Assembly: GCA_934202965.1 (NCBI GenBank)
Contig: CAKPYN010000014.1
Span: 1 to 62,052, forward strand
Origin: an uncultured Megasphaera sp.
Lineage (GTDB): Bacteria > Bacillota > Negativicutes > Veillonellales > Megasphaeraceae
Length of the DNA stretch: 62,052 bases
Direction: 5' to 3'
Below the pieces are notes generated by a model that was given only the letters and a program-made list of their open reading frames with translations, ran no database searches and had not been told where the DNA came from. A program made the position numbers and the translations under genes. Below are positions 17,624-26,790 of this stretch, piece by piece (position 1 is the stretch's first letter; every line of letters starts with the position of its first letter).

Positions 17624-18337
17624 TTAGAACGTTTTATCCAAATGACCTACTGTCTTTTTATTTCCTTTGACATGAGACCGTTCTTCTAATACTTTCATTA
17701 CATCATTGACTGTCACGCCTGTATCTTCCCATAACACAGACAAATGATACAATAAATCAGCAGATTCCTTGCAAACTTCTAAACGGAGATTTTCCGCTTC
17801 TGCCGACGTATCTTTGGTAACGGGATCTGCATTTTTGGCAGCAATGATTACTTCTGATGATTCTTCGCCGATTTTCTTACAAATTTTATCAATACCCGTT
17901 TGCAGCAAATATGCTGTATATGATTTTTCCGTTGGGTGCAATCGTTTTTCTTTGATTTCATCTTTTAAATCCGACAACATCGACAAATTGCCTGTGTACG
18001 TGCCATCCCAGCTGGCTAACCGACGGAAAAAGCATGATTTATGACCTGTATGGCAGGCTGCTCCAGTCTGATCGACAAGAACAAGCAGCGTATCTGCATC
18101 ACAGTCCACCAAAATATCACGTACTTTTTGGAAATGCCCCGATGTTTCTCCTTTATGCCAAAGCTGTTGGCGGCTACGGCTGAAATACCATGTTTCGCCG
18201 CTTTCTACGGTCTTTTGCAAGGATTCTTTATTCATATACGCTACCATAAGAATTTTACCACTTCTTGCTTCCTGTACGACAGCTGGAATCAAACCATGCG
18301 CATTAAACTGTATATCTTGTATTGCTACTGTATCCAT
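17624..18337 (-). CDS. hisIE: Bifunctional phosphoribosyl-AMP cyclohydrolase / phosphoribosyl-ATP pyrophosphatase
   Basis: Steps 2 and 3 of histidine synthesis: PR-ATP to PR-AMP plus pyrophosphate, then ring opening. The N-terminal HisI domain (to about residue 110) shows AYMNKESL, TWYFSRSR, the acidic metal site VDCDADT and the zinc motif CHTGHKSCF. The C-terminal HisE domain (from about 130) shows EKSYTAYLL and EESSEVIIAAKN. Its ATG overlaps the hisF stop by one base (TAATG), which indicates translational coupling. Confidence 0.95.
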   Translation of the reverse strand: MDTVAIQDIQFNAHGLIPAVVQEARSGKILMVAYMNKESLQKTVESGETWYFSRSRQQLWHKGETSGHFQKVRDILVDCDADTLLVLVDQTGAACHTGHKSCFFRRLASWDGTYTGNLSMLSDLKDEIKEKRLHPTEKSYTAYLLQTGIDKICKKIGEESSEVIIAAKNADPVTKDTSAEAENLRLEVCKESADLLYHLSVLWEDTGVTVNDVMKVLEERSHVKGNKKTVGHLDKTF

Positions 18338-19101
18338 TATTCTTCTGCCCCTCTCATAGGAATTCCTTCATGTTGTAAATACGTCTTCAAATCAGGAATA
18401 CCAATTTGTCCAAAATGAAATACCGATGCAGCTAACGCCGCATCGACGCCAACATCAAAGACATGTTTAAAATCTTCCATCGTGCCGGCACCACCAGATG
18501 CAATAATCGGTACAGGAAGTTCTGTTGCTAAGCGGCGATTCAGCTCCAAATCAAATCCAGCTTTTTCACCGTCTGAATCCATGGAATTCATGCAAATTTC
18601 ACCGGCACCAAGAGCTACGCCTTGTTTAGCCCAGGCAATGGCATCGATTCCCGTGTTTTTACGGCCGCCTTCGACATAGACCTGCCAACCGCCTTTTCCA
18701 TCCCGTTTGGCATCAATTGAAAGTACGACGCACTGACTGCCAAACCGCTGCGCTGCTTCCCGAATTAATTCCGGTCGTCTAACGGCTGCTGAATTGACAG
18801 ACACTTTATCCGCACCAGCCCGCAATACCTGATAAAAATCATCAATACTGCTAATGCCGCCGCCAATCGTAAAGGGAATCGTAATTGTTTCTGCAACAGC
18901 ACGTACGACATTAATAAAAATATGCCGTTTTTCATGAGTCGCCGTAATATCATAAAACACCAATTCATCAGCCATTTGGTCAGAATAATATTTTCCTAAT
19001 TTAACGGGATCGTCCACATCTTGTATGTTTTTAAATTGTTTCCCCTTTACGACACGACCGTCACGTACGTCCAGACATGGTACAATTCGTTTTGCCAACA
19101 T
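18337..19101 (-). CDS. hisF: Imidazole glycerol phosphate synthase, cyclase subunit
   Basis: The HisF TIM barrel, 254 residues, works with HisH to make imidazole glycerol phosphate and AICAR. Visible: the start AKRIVPCLDVRDGRVVKG with the catalytic Asp of barrel strand 1, PFTIGGGISS, the second phosphate loop PIIASGGAG, and the second catalytic Asp in NSMDSDG. One base separates it from hisA upstream. Confidence 0.96.
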   Translation of the reverse strand: MLAKRIVPCLDVRDGRVVKGKQFKNIQDVDDPVKLGKYYSDQMADELVFYDITATHEKRHIFINVVRAVAETITIPFTIGGGISSIDDFYQVLRAGADKVSVNSAAVRRPELIREAAQRFGSQCVVLSIDAKRDGKGGWQVYVEGGRKNTGIDAIAWAKQGVALGAGEICMNSMDSDGEKAGFDLELNRRLATELPVPIIASGGAGTMEDFKHVFDVGVDAALAASVFHFGQIGIPDLKTYLQHEGIPMRGAEE

Positions 19102-19102
19102 G

Positions 19103-19819
19103 CTACATTCCCCCTAACTGCCGAATTTCTTCCATCGTAATTTTCCCCTCGTATAAAGCTTTACCAGTAATCGCACCATATACATGCATGGCCTGCAGTT
19201 TTTTCAAGTCTTCAATACTGCTCATACCCCCAGAAGCAATCAAGCGTATATACGGTAACTGCTGCAGTTGTTCCAGCATTTCCATATTCGGTCCTGTCAG
19301 CATGCCGTCACGACTAATATCCGTATAGACGATTGTCTTGATACCAATAGACAACAAAAACTGTGCAAAGGGCAGTACTTTTTTATCGCTGCCGTCTACC
19401 CAGCCGCGCGTCGCTACAACATCGCCTTTTGCATCAATAGAGACAGCCAGAGATGAGCCATATTTTTTAGCCATTTCCGTAATAAACGCTTCATCTTCTA
19501 CGGCTTTTGACCCAATGATAACCCGATTCACGCCGACATCCAAATAACTTTGAATTGCTTCTTCACTGCGAATACCGCCGCCTACTTCAACCGGAATATC
19601 GACGGCATCACAAATTTTGCCAATAATTTCTGCGTTGCAGCGACTGCCGGAAAAAGCACCGTCCAAATCGACAACATGCAAAAACAATGCGCCTTCTTCA
19701 CACCATTTAACGGCAGCTTCTACAGGATCGTCAAAATACGTCGTACTATCTTCTTTGACTCCTTGCCGTAAACGAACAGCATGTCCATTTTGTATATCTA
19801 TAGCCGGAAATACAATCAT
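19103..19819 (-). CDS. hisA: ProFAR isomerase
   Basis: Phosphoribosylformimino-5-aminoimidazole carboxamide ribotide isomerase, a TIM barrel of 238 residues that opens the ribose by an Amadori rearrangement. FPAIDIQNGHAVRLRQG carries the catalytic Asp, the N-terminal half phosphate site is VGGGIRS, the second Asp lies in YTDISRDGML and the second phosphate site is ASGGMSS. It follows hisH by 4 bp. Confidence 0.95.
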   Translation of the reverse strand: MIVFPAIDIQNGHAVRLRQGVKEDSTTYFDDPVEAAVKWCEEGALFLHVVDLDGAFSGSRCNAEIIGKICDAVDIPVEVGGGIRSEEAIQSYLDVGVNRVIIGSKAVEDEAFITEMAKKYGSSLAVSIDAKGDVVATRGWVDGSDKKVLPFAQFLLSIGIKTIVYTDISRDGMLTGPNMEMLEQLQQLPYIRLIASGGMSSIEDLKKLQAMHVYGAITGKALYEGKITMEEIRQLGGM

Positions 19820-19823
19820 CTTC

Positions 19824-20441
19824 TTATCCTTTCTTCGTTACATAGTCGATAACATTCTGCAAAAGCTGTTCGCCTACACGGCCGCTTTTTTCCGGATGGC
19901 ATTGGAATCCCAACACATTGTCTTTACCGCAGATAGCCGGTACAGGCTGACCATACGAAGCCGTTGCAATCACATCCGGTGTATCGGCCGGCGATTTCAA
20001 ATACGAGTGAACAAAATAGGCATACGGATGCGCCGGAAGACCTTTTTGCAGCCAATGCGCTTCTCGAAACTCTAATTCATTCCAACCCATATGCGGAACT
20101 TTTAAGCGCGTGTGAAACGGCACAATTTCACCCGGTAAAAAACCAAGCCCTTGATACGTACCGCCTTCGTAATCTGTTTCAAATAAGGCCTGCATCCCCA
20201 AGCATACACCCATAAAAAACTTACCGCTATTAACTTGTTCTTCTAACAAGGGAATTAAATCAAATTTCTGCAAATTGGCCATGGCATCACGAATAGCCCC
20301 TACCCCTGGCAGTTCGATCATATCCGCATCGCGAATCACGCCCGGTTCACGCGTAATGACGGCATCTACACCCAGCCGCTTCCATGCATTATATACATTC
20401 GCCAAATTTCCTACTTCATAATCAATAATTGCAATTTTCAT
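19824..20441 (-). CDS. hisH: Imidazole glycerol phosphate synthase, glutamine amidotransferase subunit
   Basis: Class I glutaminase that channels ammonia to HisF. In 205 residues the nucleophile Cys lies in GVCLGMQALF, the oxyanion-strand region in VGAIRDAM, and the catalytic His and Glu in FQCHPEKSG. It starts 3 bp after hisB in a tightly packed operon. Confidence 0.95.
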   Translation of the reverse strand: MKIAIIDYEVGNLANVYNAWKRLGVDAVITREPGVIRDADMIELPGVGAIRDAMANLQKFDLIPLLEEQVNSGKFFMGVCLGMQALFETDYEGGTYQGLGFLPGEIVPFHTRLKVPHMGWNELEFREAHWLQKGLPAHPYAYFVHSYLKSPADTPDVIATASYGQPVPAICGKDNVLGFQCHPEKSGRVGEQLLQNVIDYVTKKG

Positions 20442-20444
20442 ACA

Positions 20445-21029
20445 TTACAACACCCCTTTAGTAGAAAGTACGCTGTTTTCATCTCCATCGACACGAACGG
20501 CTTCCCGCAGTGCATGTCCTAATCCTTTAAAAATAGATTCAACAATATGGTGGGCATTTTCACCATACAAATTAGCTACATGCAAATTCATTTTGCCATG
20601 AACAGAAAGAGCATAAAGAAATTCTTTCAACATTTCCGTTTCAAATGTTCCAATCCGTTCAACCCCCAGCGATACATCATATACCAAATACGGACGACCG
20701 CTCAAATCAATCACGATACGCGTCAAGGCTTCATCCATAGGGCAGTAAAACATACCGTAACGATGAATGCCCTTTTTATCCCCCAGGGCCTTTGTCAATG
20801 CATCGCCAAAGACAATCGCCAAATCTTCCAAGGTATGATGCGTATCGACATCTAAATCACCATGTACATGGAGTGTAATATCCATACCGCTGTGACAAGC
20901 TAGAAGATTCATCATATGATCAAAAAAGCCAATGCCTGTCGTACCGGCAAACGTGCCTGTTCCATCTATATTGAGTGAAACGGCAATCTGCGTTTCTGCC
21001 GTTTCCCGTTCTACTTGTGCACTACGCAT
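20445..21029 (-). CDS. hisB: Imidazoleglycerol-phosphate dehydratase
   Basis: A monofunctional dehydratase of 194 residues that converts imidazole glycerol phosphate to imidazole acetol phosphate. Metal-binding motifs are FFDHMMNLLACHSG, the paired His of DTHHTLED, and NAHHIVESIFKG near the C-terminus. It lacks the N-terminal HAD phosphatase domain found in the enterobacterial fusion, so histidinol-phosphatase must be encoded by another gene. Its start overlaps the end of hisC by 8 bp. Confidence 0.96.
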   Translation of the reverse strand: MRSAQVERETAETQIAVSLNIDGTGTFAGTTGIGFFDHMMNLLACHSGMDITLHVHGDLDVDTHHTLEDLAIVFGDALTKALGDKKGIHRYGMFYCPMDEALTRIVIDLSGRPYLVYDVSLGVERIGTFETEMLKEFLYALSVHGKMNLHVANLYGENAHHIVESIFKGLGHALREAVRVDGDENSVLSTKGVL

Positions 21030-22095
21030 GGACAGCCTCCTTTTGAAATACGGCTACGACACGCTGTACAACATCCATCGTCGTCGCTGTAATACGCAGG
21101 CAGTTTTTCAAATCTACCGCTTTATAAAAACGAACACAAATATCGGCCTGGCTCAATGCCTTGACCATTGCCGGTCCATCCGGTACATGGACTAATACAA
21201 AATTCGTCACACTGGGATATGCTGTCACGCCATCGATTTTATTCAGTTCTGTATATAAATAGTCCCGTGCAGCAATGGTTGGCGGTACATTATGCTGCAA
21301 CACTTCGTCCCGATGAGCTAACGCAGCTAATCCGGCAGCCTGGGTCAAGATATTCATATTGTATACCAGCTTAGTTAGTGATAAGGCATCAATCATATCT
21401 TTTTGCGCGACTGCATAGCCAAGGCGCATGCCAGCTAAACCAAAGGCTTTAGACATGGTGCGAATAACAATCAGATTATCATATTGTCCCAACTTAGATA
21501 TAATACTTTCTTGTCCGGAAAATTCCAAATACGCTTCATCGATGACAACGGGATTTTGGGAAGCCTGCAAAACTTCTTCTAAATAAGCTAATGGCACTAT
21601 GTCTCCTGTCGGATTATTGGGATTACAAAGCATCGTTACTTTGGGCTGCAGTTCTTTCACTTTTGCCAAAAATGTCTGGGTATCGCGCTTAAATCCCGGC
21701 AAATCCGGTACGGAAACGACCTTACCGCCGACAACTTCCGCATCAATACCATAAATATCAAAAGTCGGTGTATGAATAAGAAGCGTATCGCCTTCGTTGA
21801 TAAATGTATTGATAATCAAGCTGATAATTTCATCACCGCCGTTACCCACAAGAACTTCTTCAGGCTGGCAGGATACATAATCAGCCAATGCAGCTCGCAG
21901 TTCTTTTGCAAAGGGATCGGGATAATGATAGGATGGCATCGTATCCAAGCGTGCCAAAAAATCCGCTTTCACAGCGGGAAAATCAAAGATATTATAGGGA
22001 CTTTCATTGGCATTAATGACTATATTTTCTTTGATTTCCGGTACTTTATAGGGTTCAAACGAACGAATCGTATTGCGAAGCCAAGATTTATTCAT
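21022..22095 (-). CDS. hisC: Histidinol-phosphate aminotransferase
   Basis: PLP enzyme, fold type I, 357 residues, that transaminates imidazole acetol phosphate. NANESPYN near the N-terminus, NPNNPTG, the DEAYLEF Asp, the PLP-binding Lys in TMSKAFGLAGMRLGY and the C-terminal Arg in LRITATT are all present. It overlaps hisD and hisB by 8 bp each, which indicates coupled translation. Confidence 0.95.
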   Translation of the reverse strand: MNKSWLRNTIRSFEPYKVPEIKENIVINANESPYNIFDFPAVKADFLARLDTMPSYHYPDPFAKELRAALADYVSCQPEEVLVGNGGDEIISLIINTFINEGDTLLIHTPTFDIYGIDAEVVGGKVVSVPDLPGFKRDTQTFLAKVKELQPKVTMLCNPNNPTGDIVPLAYLEEVLQASQNPVVIDEAYLEFSGQESIISKLGQYDNLIVIRTMSKAFGLAGMRLGYAVAQKDMIDALSLTKLVYNMNILTQAAGLAALAHRDEVLQHNVPPTIAARDYLYTELNKIDGVTAYPSVTNFVLVHVPDGPAMVKALSQADICVRFYKAVDLKNCLRITATTMDVVQRVVAVFQKEAVHA

Positions 22096-23377
22096 CTATT
22101 CTTCTCCTTACAGCAAGGCCATGGGCCTGCAATCCTTCTACATTAGCAAACTGAATGACCTTATGGGCAACGGCTTCAAAGGCTTCTTTGTTGTACTGCA
22201 GCAAGCTGCTCCGTTTGACAAAATCATAAACCCCTAGCGGCGAAGAAAATGCAGCAGTTCCCATCGTCGGCAGCGTATGATTCGGTCCAGCAAAGTAATC
22301 GCCTAAGGGTTCTGTCGTATACGAACCGATGAAAATAGCCCCGGCATTAACGATTTTATCGACATACGCTTCGGCATCAGAAAATTCGATTTCCAAGTGT
22401 TCCGGTGCAATCAGATTCATAATATCTACGGCTTGGTCTTTATCTTTAGTAATAAATACTTTGGCATGGTTTTCTACAGATGCCGATGCAATTTCTTTTC
22501 GCGGTAATTCTTCCAGCTGTCGCTGTACTTCTTTTTCAACAGCACTGGCTAACGCCGCACTCGGCGTAACCAGAAATACGGCAGCCCGGCGGTCATGTTC
22601 TGCCTGTGCTAGCAAATCAGCCGCAATCCATACGGGGTTGGCATCATGGTCAGCTAAAATACCTACTTCACTCGGGCCGGCAATCATATCAATGCCAACC
22701 GTACCAAAAACCAAGCGTTTAGCCATGGCAACATATGCATTACCAGGACCGACGATTTTAAATACAGGCGGAATGCTTTCTGTTCCAAATGCTGCAGCTG
22801 CAATCCCTTGGGCGCCGCCAACTTTATAGATTTCTGTCGCACCGGCAACATGCGCAGCGGCTAAAATATACGGATTGACAGAGCCATCTTTAGCCGGCGG
22901 CGTAAAGACCGCAATCGAAGGAACACCGGCAACATGAGCCGGAATGGTATCCATCAAAACCGTAGACGGATAGGCTGCCGTACCTCCCGGTACATAGACG
23001 CCGACACGCTGAATAGGCGTAAATTTAGCACCTAGCCGCACACCGGGCCGAAATGTATCCATCCATGTTTTTTCCACCTGACGCTGATGATACGTACGGA
23101 TATTATCTGCTGCTTCTTCCAAGACAGCCATAAATTCCGGGCCGACTTTTTTTGTTGCTTCTTCAATTTCTTCTTTTGTTACCAAAAAGCTATCCAAGCG
23201 AACACCGTCAAATTTTTCCGTCAATTCCCGTACAGCTGCATCCCCTTTATCCTGTACAGCTTGTAAAATCGCTTCGACACTTGCGCGAATATCGGCACTT
23301 TCTGATTGATCTCGCTTTGTAATACGGCGAATTTCCCGCAATGTCAGTCCATCCGTTGGAACATCTATCCATTCCAT
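22088..23377 (-). CDS. hisD: Histidinol dehydrogenase
   Basis: Zinc- and NAD-dependent enzyme performing the last two oxidations to histidine. The 429 residues show the VPGGTAAYPSTVLM region, AGPSEVGILAD, the catalytic pair in IAPEHLEIE, and PNHTLPTMGTA, which carries zinc ligands. The gene follows hisG by 17 bp. Confidence 0.96.
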   Translation of the reverse strand: MEWIDVPTDGLTLREIRRITKRDQSESADIRASVEAILQAVQDKGDAAVRELTEKFDGVRLDSFLVTKEEIEEATKKVGPEFMAVLEEAADNIRTYHQRQVEKTWMDTFRPGVRLGAKFTPIQRVGVYVPGGTAAYPSTVLMDTIPAHVAGVPSIAVFTPPAKDGSVNPYILAAAHVAGATEIYKVGGAQGIAAAAFGTESIPPVFKIVGPGNAYVAMAKRLVFGTVGIDMIAGPSEVGILADHDANPVWIAADLLAQAEHDRRAAVFLVTPSAALASAVEKEVQRQLEELPRKEIASASVENHAKVFITKDKDQAVDIMNLIAPEHLEIEFSDAEAYVDKIVNAGAIFIGSYTTEPLGDYFAGPNHTLPTMGTAAFSSPLGVYDFVKRSSLLQYNKEAFEAVAHKVIQFANVEGLQAHGLAVRRRIDE

Positions 23378-23394
23378 CCTCTATTCCCCCTCGA

Positions 23395-24030
23395 TTATGC
23401 TTCCATTTCCTTGTTTCGAATAACCTGCATTAAATCATGTATTTCTTTATATTTCATCTTGAAAGACACGGGATTGCAAATCATGCGAGCACTAAAATCC
23501 ATAAAATACTGCAATACTTCCAATCCGTTTGCTTTCAGTGTATTTCCCGTTTCTACAATATCTACAATAACATCGGACAAGCCTACAATTGGTGCCAATT
23601 CCACCGAGCCATTCAATTTGATAATATCGACACTATGATGATTCTGTTCAAAATATTGACGAGCAATGCGCGGATATTTAGTACCAATCGTAATCCGTTT
23701 GGTCATATCTACCGTCTTGCCGGCAATACCGGCAACAGCCATGCGGCAGCGTCCTATACCCAAATCCATGACTTCGTATACATCGGCTCCCGGTGCTTCT
23801 TCAATGAGTACATCTTCACCTACAATGCCTACATCCGCTGCGCCACGTTCTACATAAACAGCCACATCCGGAGATTTTACCAACGTAACTTTCAACAGTT
23901 GACAACTATCTTCAAAAATGAGCTTACGGCTGTCTTCGGAATATGTCGGAAAATCATATCCGCTTTCCTGCAAATATTTCATTACTACTTTATGAATACG
24001 GCCTTTTGCCAAGGCGATATGAATTGCCAT
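23395..24030 (-). CDS. hisG: ATP phosphoribosyltransferase, short-form catalytic subunit
   Basis: First committed step of histidine synthesis. The protein has 211 residues and ends without the C-terminal regulatory domain of long-form HisG, so it needs HisZ, which is encoded 2 bp upstream. Visible: ALAKGRI at the N-terminus, DVGIVGEDVL, and the PRPP-site region around VDIVETGNTLKANGL. Feedback control would act through the HisG-HisZ complex. Confidence 0.95.
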   Translation of the reverse strand: MAIHIALAKGRIHKVVMKYLQESGYDFPTYSEDSRKLIFEDSCQLLKVTLVKSPDVAVYVERGAADVGIVGEDVLIEEAPGADVYEVMDLGIGRCRMAVAGIAGKTVDMTKRITIGTKYPRIARQYFEQNHHSVDIIKLNGSVELAPIVGLSDVIVDIVETGNTLKANGLEVLQYFMDFSARMICNPVSFKMKYKEIHDLMQVIRNKEMEA

Positions 24031-24032
24031 CC

Positions 24033-25250
24033 TTACAGCCTCCTCATCAGTTCTTCTAATTCTTCAGCCGTCAGTATCTGTCCATCCTTGTAATACGCAC
24101 CATTGCGGTACATCGCATGAATACTATAATCACGACTGTCAATAAAAGACCCATCCGGGTACGCTGCCACACGGAATCCCTGGGTACGCCAATGCATCAA
24201 GTCCCGAACAATCGTCTGATCTGAAGCAGTATAGGAAACGGCCAACTGGAAGGAAGGCTCGGCATCTTCCAATAAACCGGCGTCACTCATAAATTCATAC
24301 AGTAAGTTGATATTCATGCCAAAGCCGCAAGCCGGACGATCTACACCAAACTGTGCGGACAAGCTGTCGTACCGGCCGCCGTCAATGACATCATACAATG
24401 CGCCATCTACATATACTTTGAAAACCATATCCGTATAATATCCCAGTTTGCTGGCAAATCCAAAATCTAACTGTACTTTATCGGCAAATCCGGCATACAG
24501 AATATAATCATAAATCTGTTCCAGCCGTGAAAGGGCATTGAGCATTCCGCTGTTGATGCAAAGTTCCTTGGCTTTACCCAATGTCTGCGCATAGGGACCA
24601 AATAAAACCGGCAGTGCTTCTAATGCTCGGCGAGCATCACTAGACAACGGCAGTGAAGCGATATATGTACGACATGCAACTAGATTGCGGTCTCCCAGAT
24701 ACGAACGAAGCGTATCTTTTTGTTCTTCATTCAGCGGAAGTCCATCAAACAACGCCTTCGTATACGCAGCTGTACCAATGTCAATACGTATATGTTCGAC
24801 ACCGACAGCTTTCAAAATTTCTGCAGCCATGATAATGACTTCACCATCACATTCCGGACTGGAATCACCGAGGATTTCAATCCCACCCTGCAAAAAATCT
24901 TTACCATACGTACTGCGGCCAAAATATTCCCGAAATACGGTGCTGACATATCCAAATTTCAATAACTGATTGGATCTTGGAAATTCTCGCGCTGCTGTTT
25001 CTACAATCGGCAGCGTAACATCCGGTCGCAACACCAGCACTCTGCCGTCGGTATCAATCGTTTTTACCATTTGCTGACGCATATGCGGAAAAAAATGCTG
25101 ATATACATCATAATCTTCAAAGTTAGGTGTTTCAATAATTTTGCACCCGTGATTCAAAATCACAGAAATAATTTTTCCTTGGATTCGGTCATAATTTCTC
25201 ATTTCATCATGATGAAGCATTTTTACTCCATCCAATGTACGATGATTCAT
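24033..25250 (-). CDS. hisZ: ATP phosphoribosyltransferase regulatory subunit
   Basis: HisRS-like paralogue without tRNA charging, 405 residues, the regulatory partner of short HisG. Class II synthetase-like elements are visible: LRPDVTLPI (motif 2 region), FGYVSTVFREY, and the later GGRYDSLSAQFG with CGFGMN. I start at ATG 25250 because AAAGGGGG stands 7 nt before it; the frame is open seven codons further. It is the first gene of the his operon. Confidence 0.93.
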   Translation of the reverse strand: MNHRTLDGVKMLHHDEMRNYDRIQGKIISVILNHGCKIIETPNFEDYDVYQHFFPHMRQQMVKTIDTDGRVLVLRPDVTLPIVETAAREFPRSNQLLKFGYVSTVFREYFGRSTYGKDFLQGGIEILGDSSPECDGEVIIMAAEILKAVGVEHIRIDIGTAAYTKALFDGLPLNEEQKDTLRSYLGDRNLVACRTYIASLPLSSDARRALEALPVLFGPYAQTLGKAKELCINSGMLNALSRLEQIYDYILYAGFADKVQLDFGFASKLGYYTDMVFKVYVDGALYDVIDGGRYDSLSAQFGVDRPACGFGMNINLLYEFMSDAGLLEDAEPSFQLAVSYTASDQTIVRDLMHWRTQGFRVAAYPDGSFIDSRDYSIHAMYRNGAYYKDGQILTAEELEELMRRL

Positions 25251-25323
25251 TCTATGACCCCCTTTGCACATATTTTCTTTATTGCTTTATCTTGGTAAAG
25301 TAATAAAATAACTGTTGATGTAA

Positions 25324-25332
25324 ATTGTATCA
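25324..25332 (-). promoter_or_regulatory. Extended -10 promoter of the his operon
   Basis: TGATACAAT on the minus strand (25332-25324) is an extended -10. No good -35 is seen. The leader to hisZ is only about 65 nt, too short for a T-box, so a histidine T-box is absent. Confidence 0.5.
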
Positions 25333-25390
25333 CAAAGCTGCAAAAATAAAAATACCTTTTTCCAAAAAATTTACAAATTCACTCATATTT

Positions 25391-25600
25391 TTACTCATTT
25401 TCTTCTGCTGCAGACTGTAATACCTTTTTGACTGCTTTTTCAAACTTAGGACGAGGAATCATAACCCGATGACCGCATCCACAGCAACGAATTACAAAAT
25501 CAACACCTATACGCAGTACTTCCCATTTATTGGAACCGCAGGGATGGGGCTTTTTCATCTGCACAACATCTCCAATATGATAGCGAACAAAATTTGCCAT
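25391..25600 (-). CDS. DUF951 family small protein
   Basis: A 69-residue protein of the DUF951 family, common in Bacillota and often near ribosome- or replication-related genes. A Cys-rich core (HPCGSNKW, then CCGCGHRVMIPR) probably binds zinc. Function unknown. AGGAGGAG precedes the ATG. It lies about 140 bp upstream of hisZ in the same direction, and the his promoter lies in the gap. Confidence 0.85.
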   Translation of the reverse strand: MANFVRYHIGDVVQMKKPHPCGSNKWEVLRIGVDFVIRCCGCGHRVMIPRPKFEKAVKKVLQSAAEENE

Positions 25601-25770
25601 GTGTAACTCCTCCTATATACCTAACTATTAATTATTAACATTATATAGCGGAAATAAAAGAAAAGAAAGATTGGTCTTATTATTCCCTTTTCCTACAGCC
25701 TGTGTTACTATATTGGATAATAGAGAAGTATTGGCTTTCTCTAGGTATTATTTTTATGGAGGCATATTAC

Positions 25771-26046
25771 TTGATACCAACATTGCAAAAACTTAGACAT
25801 CTATATATCCTATGCTATACCATTGGCAGTATTGGCACATGTTTAACATTGGCATTATTAATCTGGGTAGCTATCTGCATTGCCTTTGAAATGGAGCCAC
25901 TCGCTTCTATTTCATTTTTACCCGCTATGCCGACTTTTGTCGTCTTTATTTTAATTTTTGCGGTTTTAGCCGTCAGCATTGCCTCCTGGCAAGCCGGTGC
26001 CAACTATCATCAGCAATATGAAACGCTGCTGAAAAAGAATCGTTAG
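25771..26046 (+). CDS. Small two-helix membrane protein, unknown function
   Basis: The TTG at 25771 is chosen because GGAGG (25759-25763) ends 7 nt before it; the longer in-frame Met upstream has no ribosome site. The 91-residue product has two hydrophobic segments and a charged C-terminus (ETLLKKNR). I do not recognise the family. It is followed after 12 bp by the HAAS-domain gene, so it is probably part of a three-gene transcript ending at the terminator at 27296. Confidence 0.65.
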   Translation: MIPTLQKLRHLYILCYTIGSIGTCLTLALLIWVAICIAFEMEPLASISFLPAMPTFVVFILIFAVLAVSIASWQAGANYHQQYETLLKKNR

Positions 26047-26058
26047 AAAGGTGAGTAC

Positions 26059-26790
26059 ATGAGAAAAACTGAATTCATGGACCTCTTAAAGTATTACTTC
26101 CGTCACAGTGATAAAACCGATTTAAAAGGCATCCTGGAAGATTGTGAAGAACAATTTCGCCTCGGTGCCAAACAAGGACTTTCAGAAGAAGAAGTATGCT
26201 GTAAACTGGGCCATCCCAAAAATATTTATCGCTATTATATCGGCAAACCGATTGTCCCCGAAGATAATCCCCGTATGCCTGAAGAACCCTATGGATATCC
26301 TGACTACCCATCCCGTCAAACTGCTCCTCAAGACAGTGATTCGCCATATGACTGGGACGATACTCCCGATCGAATGAGACGGCGCACAGCCAGCGAATCC
26401 TATTATCGCCAGTCATCACAGCGCCGTCCGTATGAAAACGAACCGCAGACCGGCAAAGATTTCCAATGGGATGCCGAAGAAACCAAAGTGCCTAACGCAG
26501 CCAAAGCAGTCGCCAGCCCGTTTTTAGATATTATCGGCACACTGTTTAGCGTCGTCAGCGGCATTTTATTTTTTGCCTTTGCCCTGGCTATCCTCGCCTG
26601 CATTGGCATCCGCAGTTTGCCTGCTTACTTTTTAACAGATCTCCTGCCACTGCCGACCATTTCATTGTCGACCATGGGATTTGGAGTGCTGGCAATCCTG
26701 TTTGCCGCTTTGACCGCATCGTATGCCAGCCAAGCCTGTCAGCAAGCGGCCCGTTCTACCCGAAATAGTGCAATGAGGAGGAATAACTAA
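26059..26790 (+). CDS. HAAS/DUF1700-domain membrane protein
   Basis: 243 residues. The N-terminal 60 residues (KTEFMDLLKYYF to LGHPKNIYRYY) match the HAAS/DUF1700 alpha-helical domain, which in other bacteria pairs with PadR regulators or envelope-stress proteins. A disordered, Pro/Arg/Tyr-rich stretch follows (about 70-140), then two long hydrophobic segments. AAAGGTGAG precedes the ATG. No PadR gene is adjacent. Function unknown; the domain call is fairly secure. Confidence 0.75.
   Translation: MRKTEFMDLLKYYFRHSDKTDLKGILEDCEEQFRLGAKQGLSEEEVCCKLGHPKNIYRYYIGKPIVPEDNPRMPEEPYGYPDYPSRQTAPQDSDSPYDWDDTPDRMRRRTASESYYRQSSQRRPYENEPQTGKDFQWDAEETKVPNAAKAVASPFLDIIGTLFSVVSGILFFAFALAILACIGIRSLPAYFLTDLLPLPTISLSTMGFGVLAILFAALTASYASQACQQAARSTRNSAMRRNN

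Noticed and set aside
19617..20075. 152-codon plus-strand frame across hisA and hisH
   Set aside because: Lies wholly opposite two certain his genes and shows no protein-like pattern.
23437..24093. 218-codon plus-strand frame opposite hisG
   Set aside because: Shadow frame; hisG is unambiguous and the opposite translation is rich in Ile/Phe/Tyr without domain features.
25272..25390. Histidine T-box before hisZ
   Set aside because: The leader is too short and no GGTGGNACCGCGG-type motif is present.
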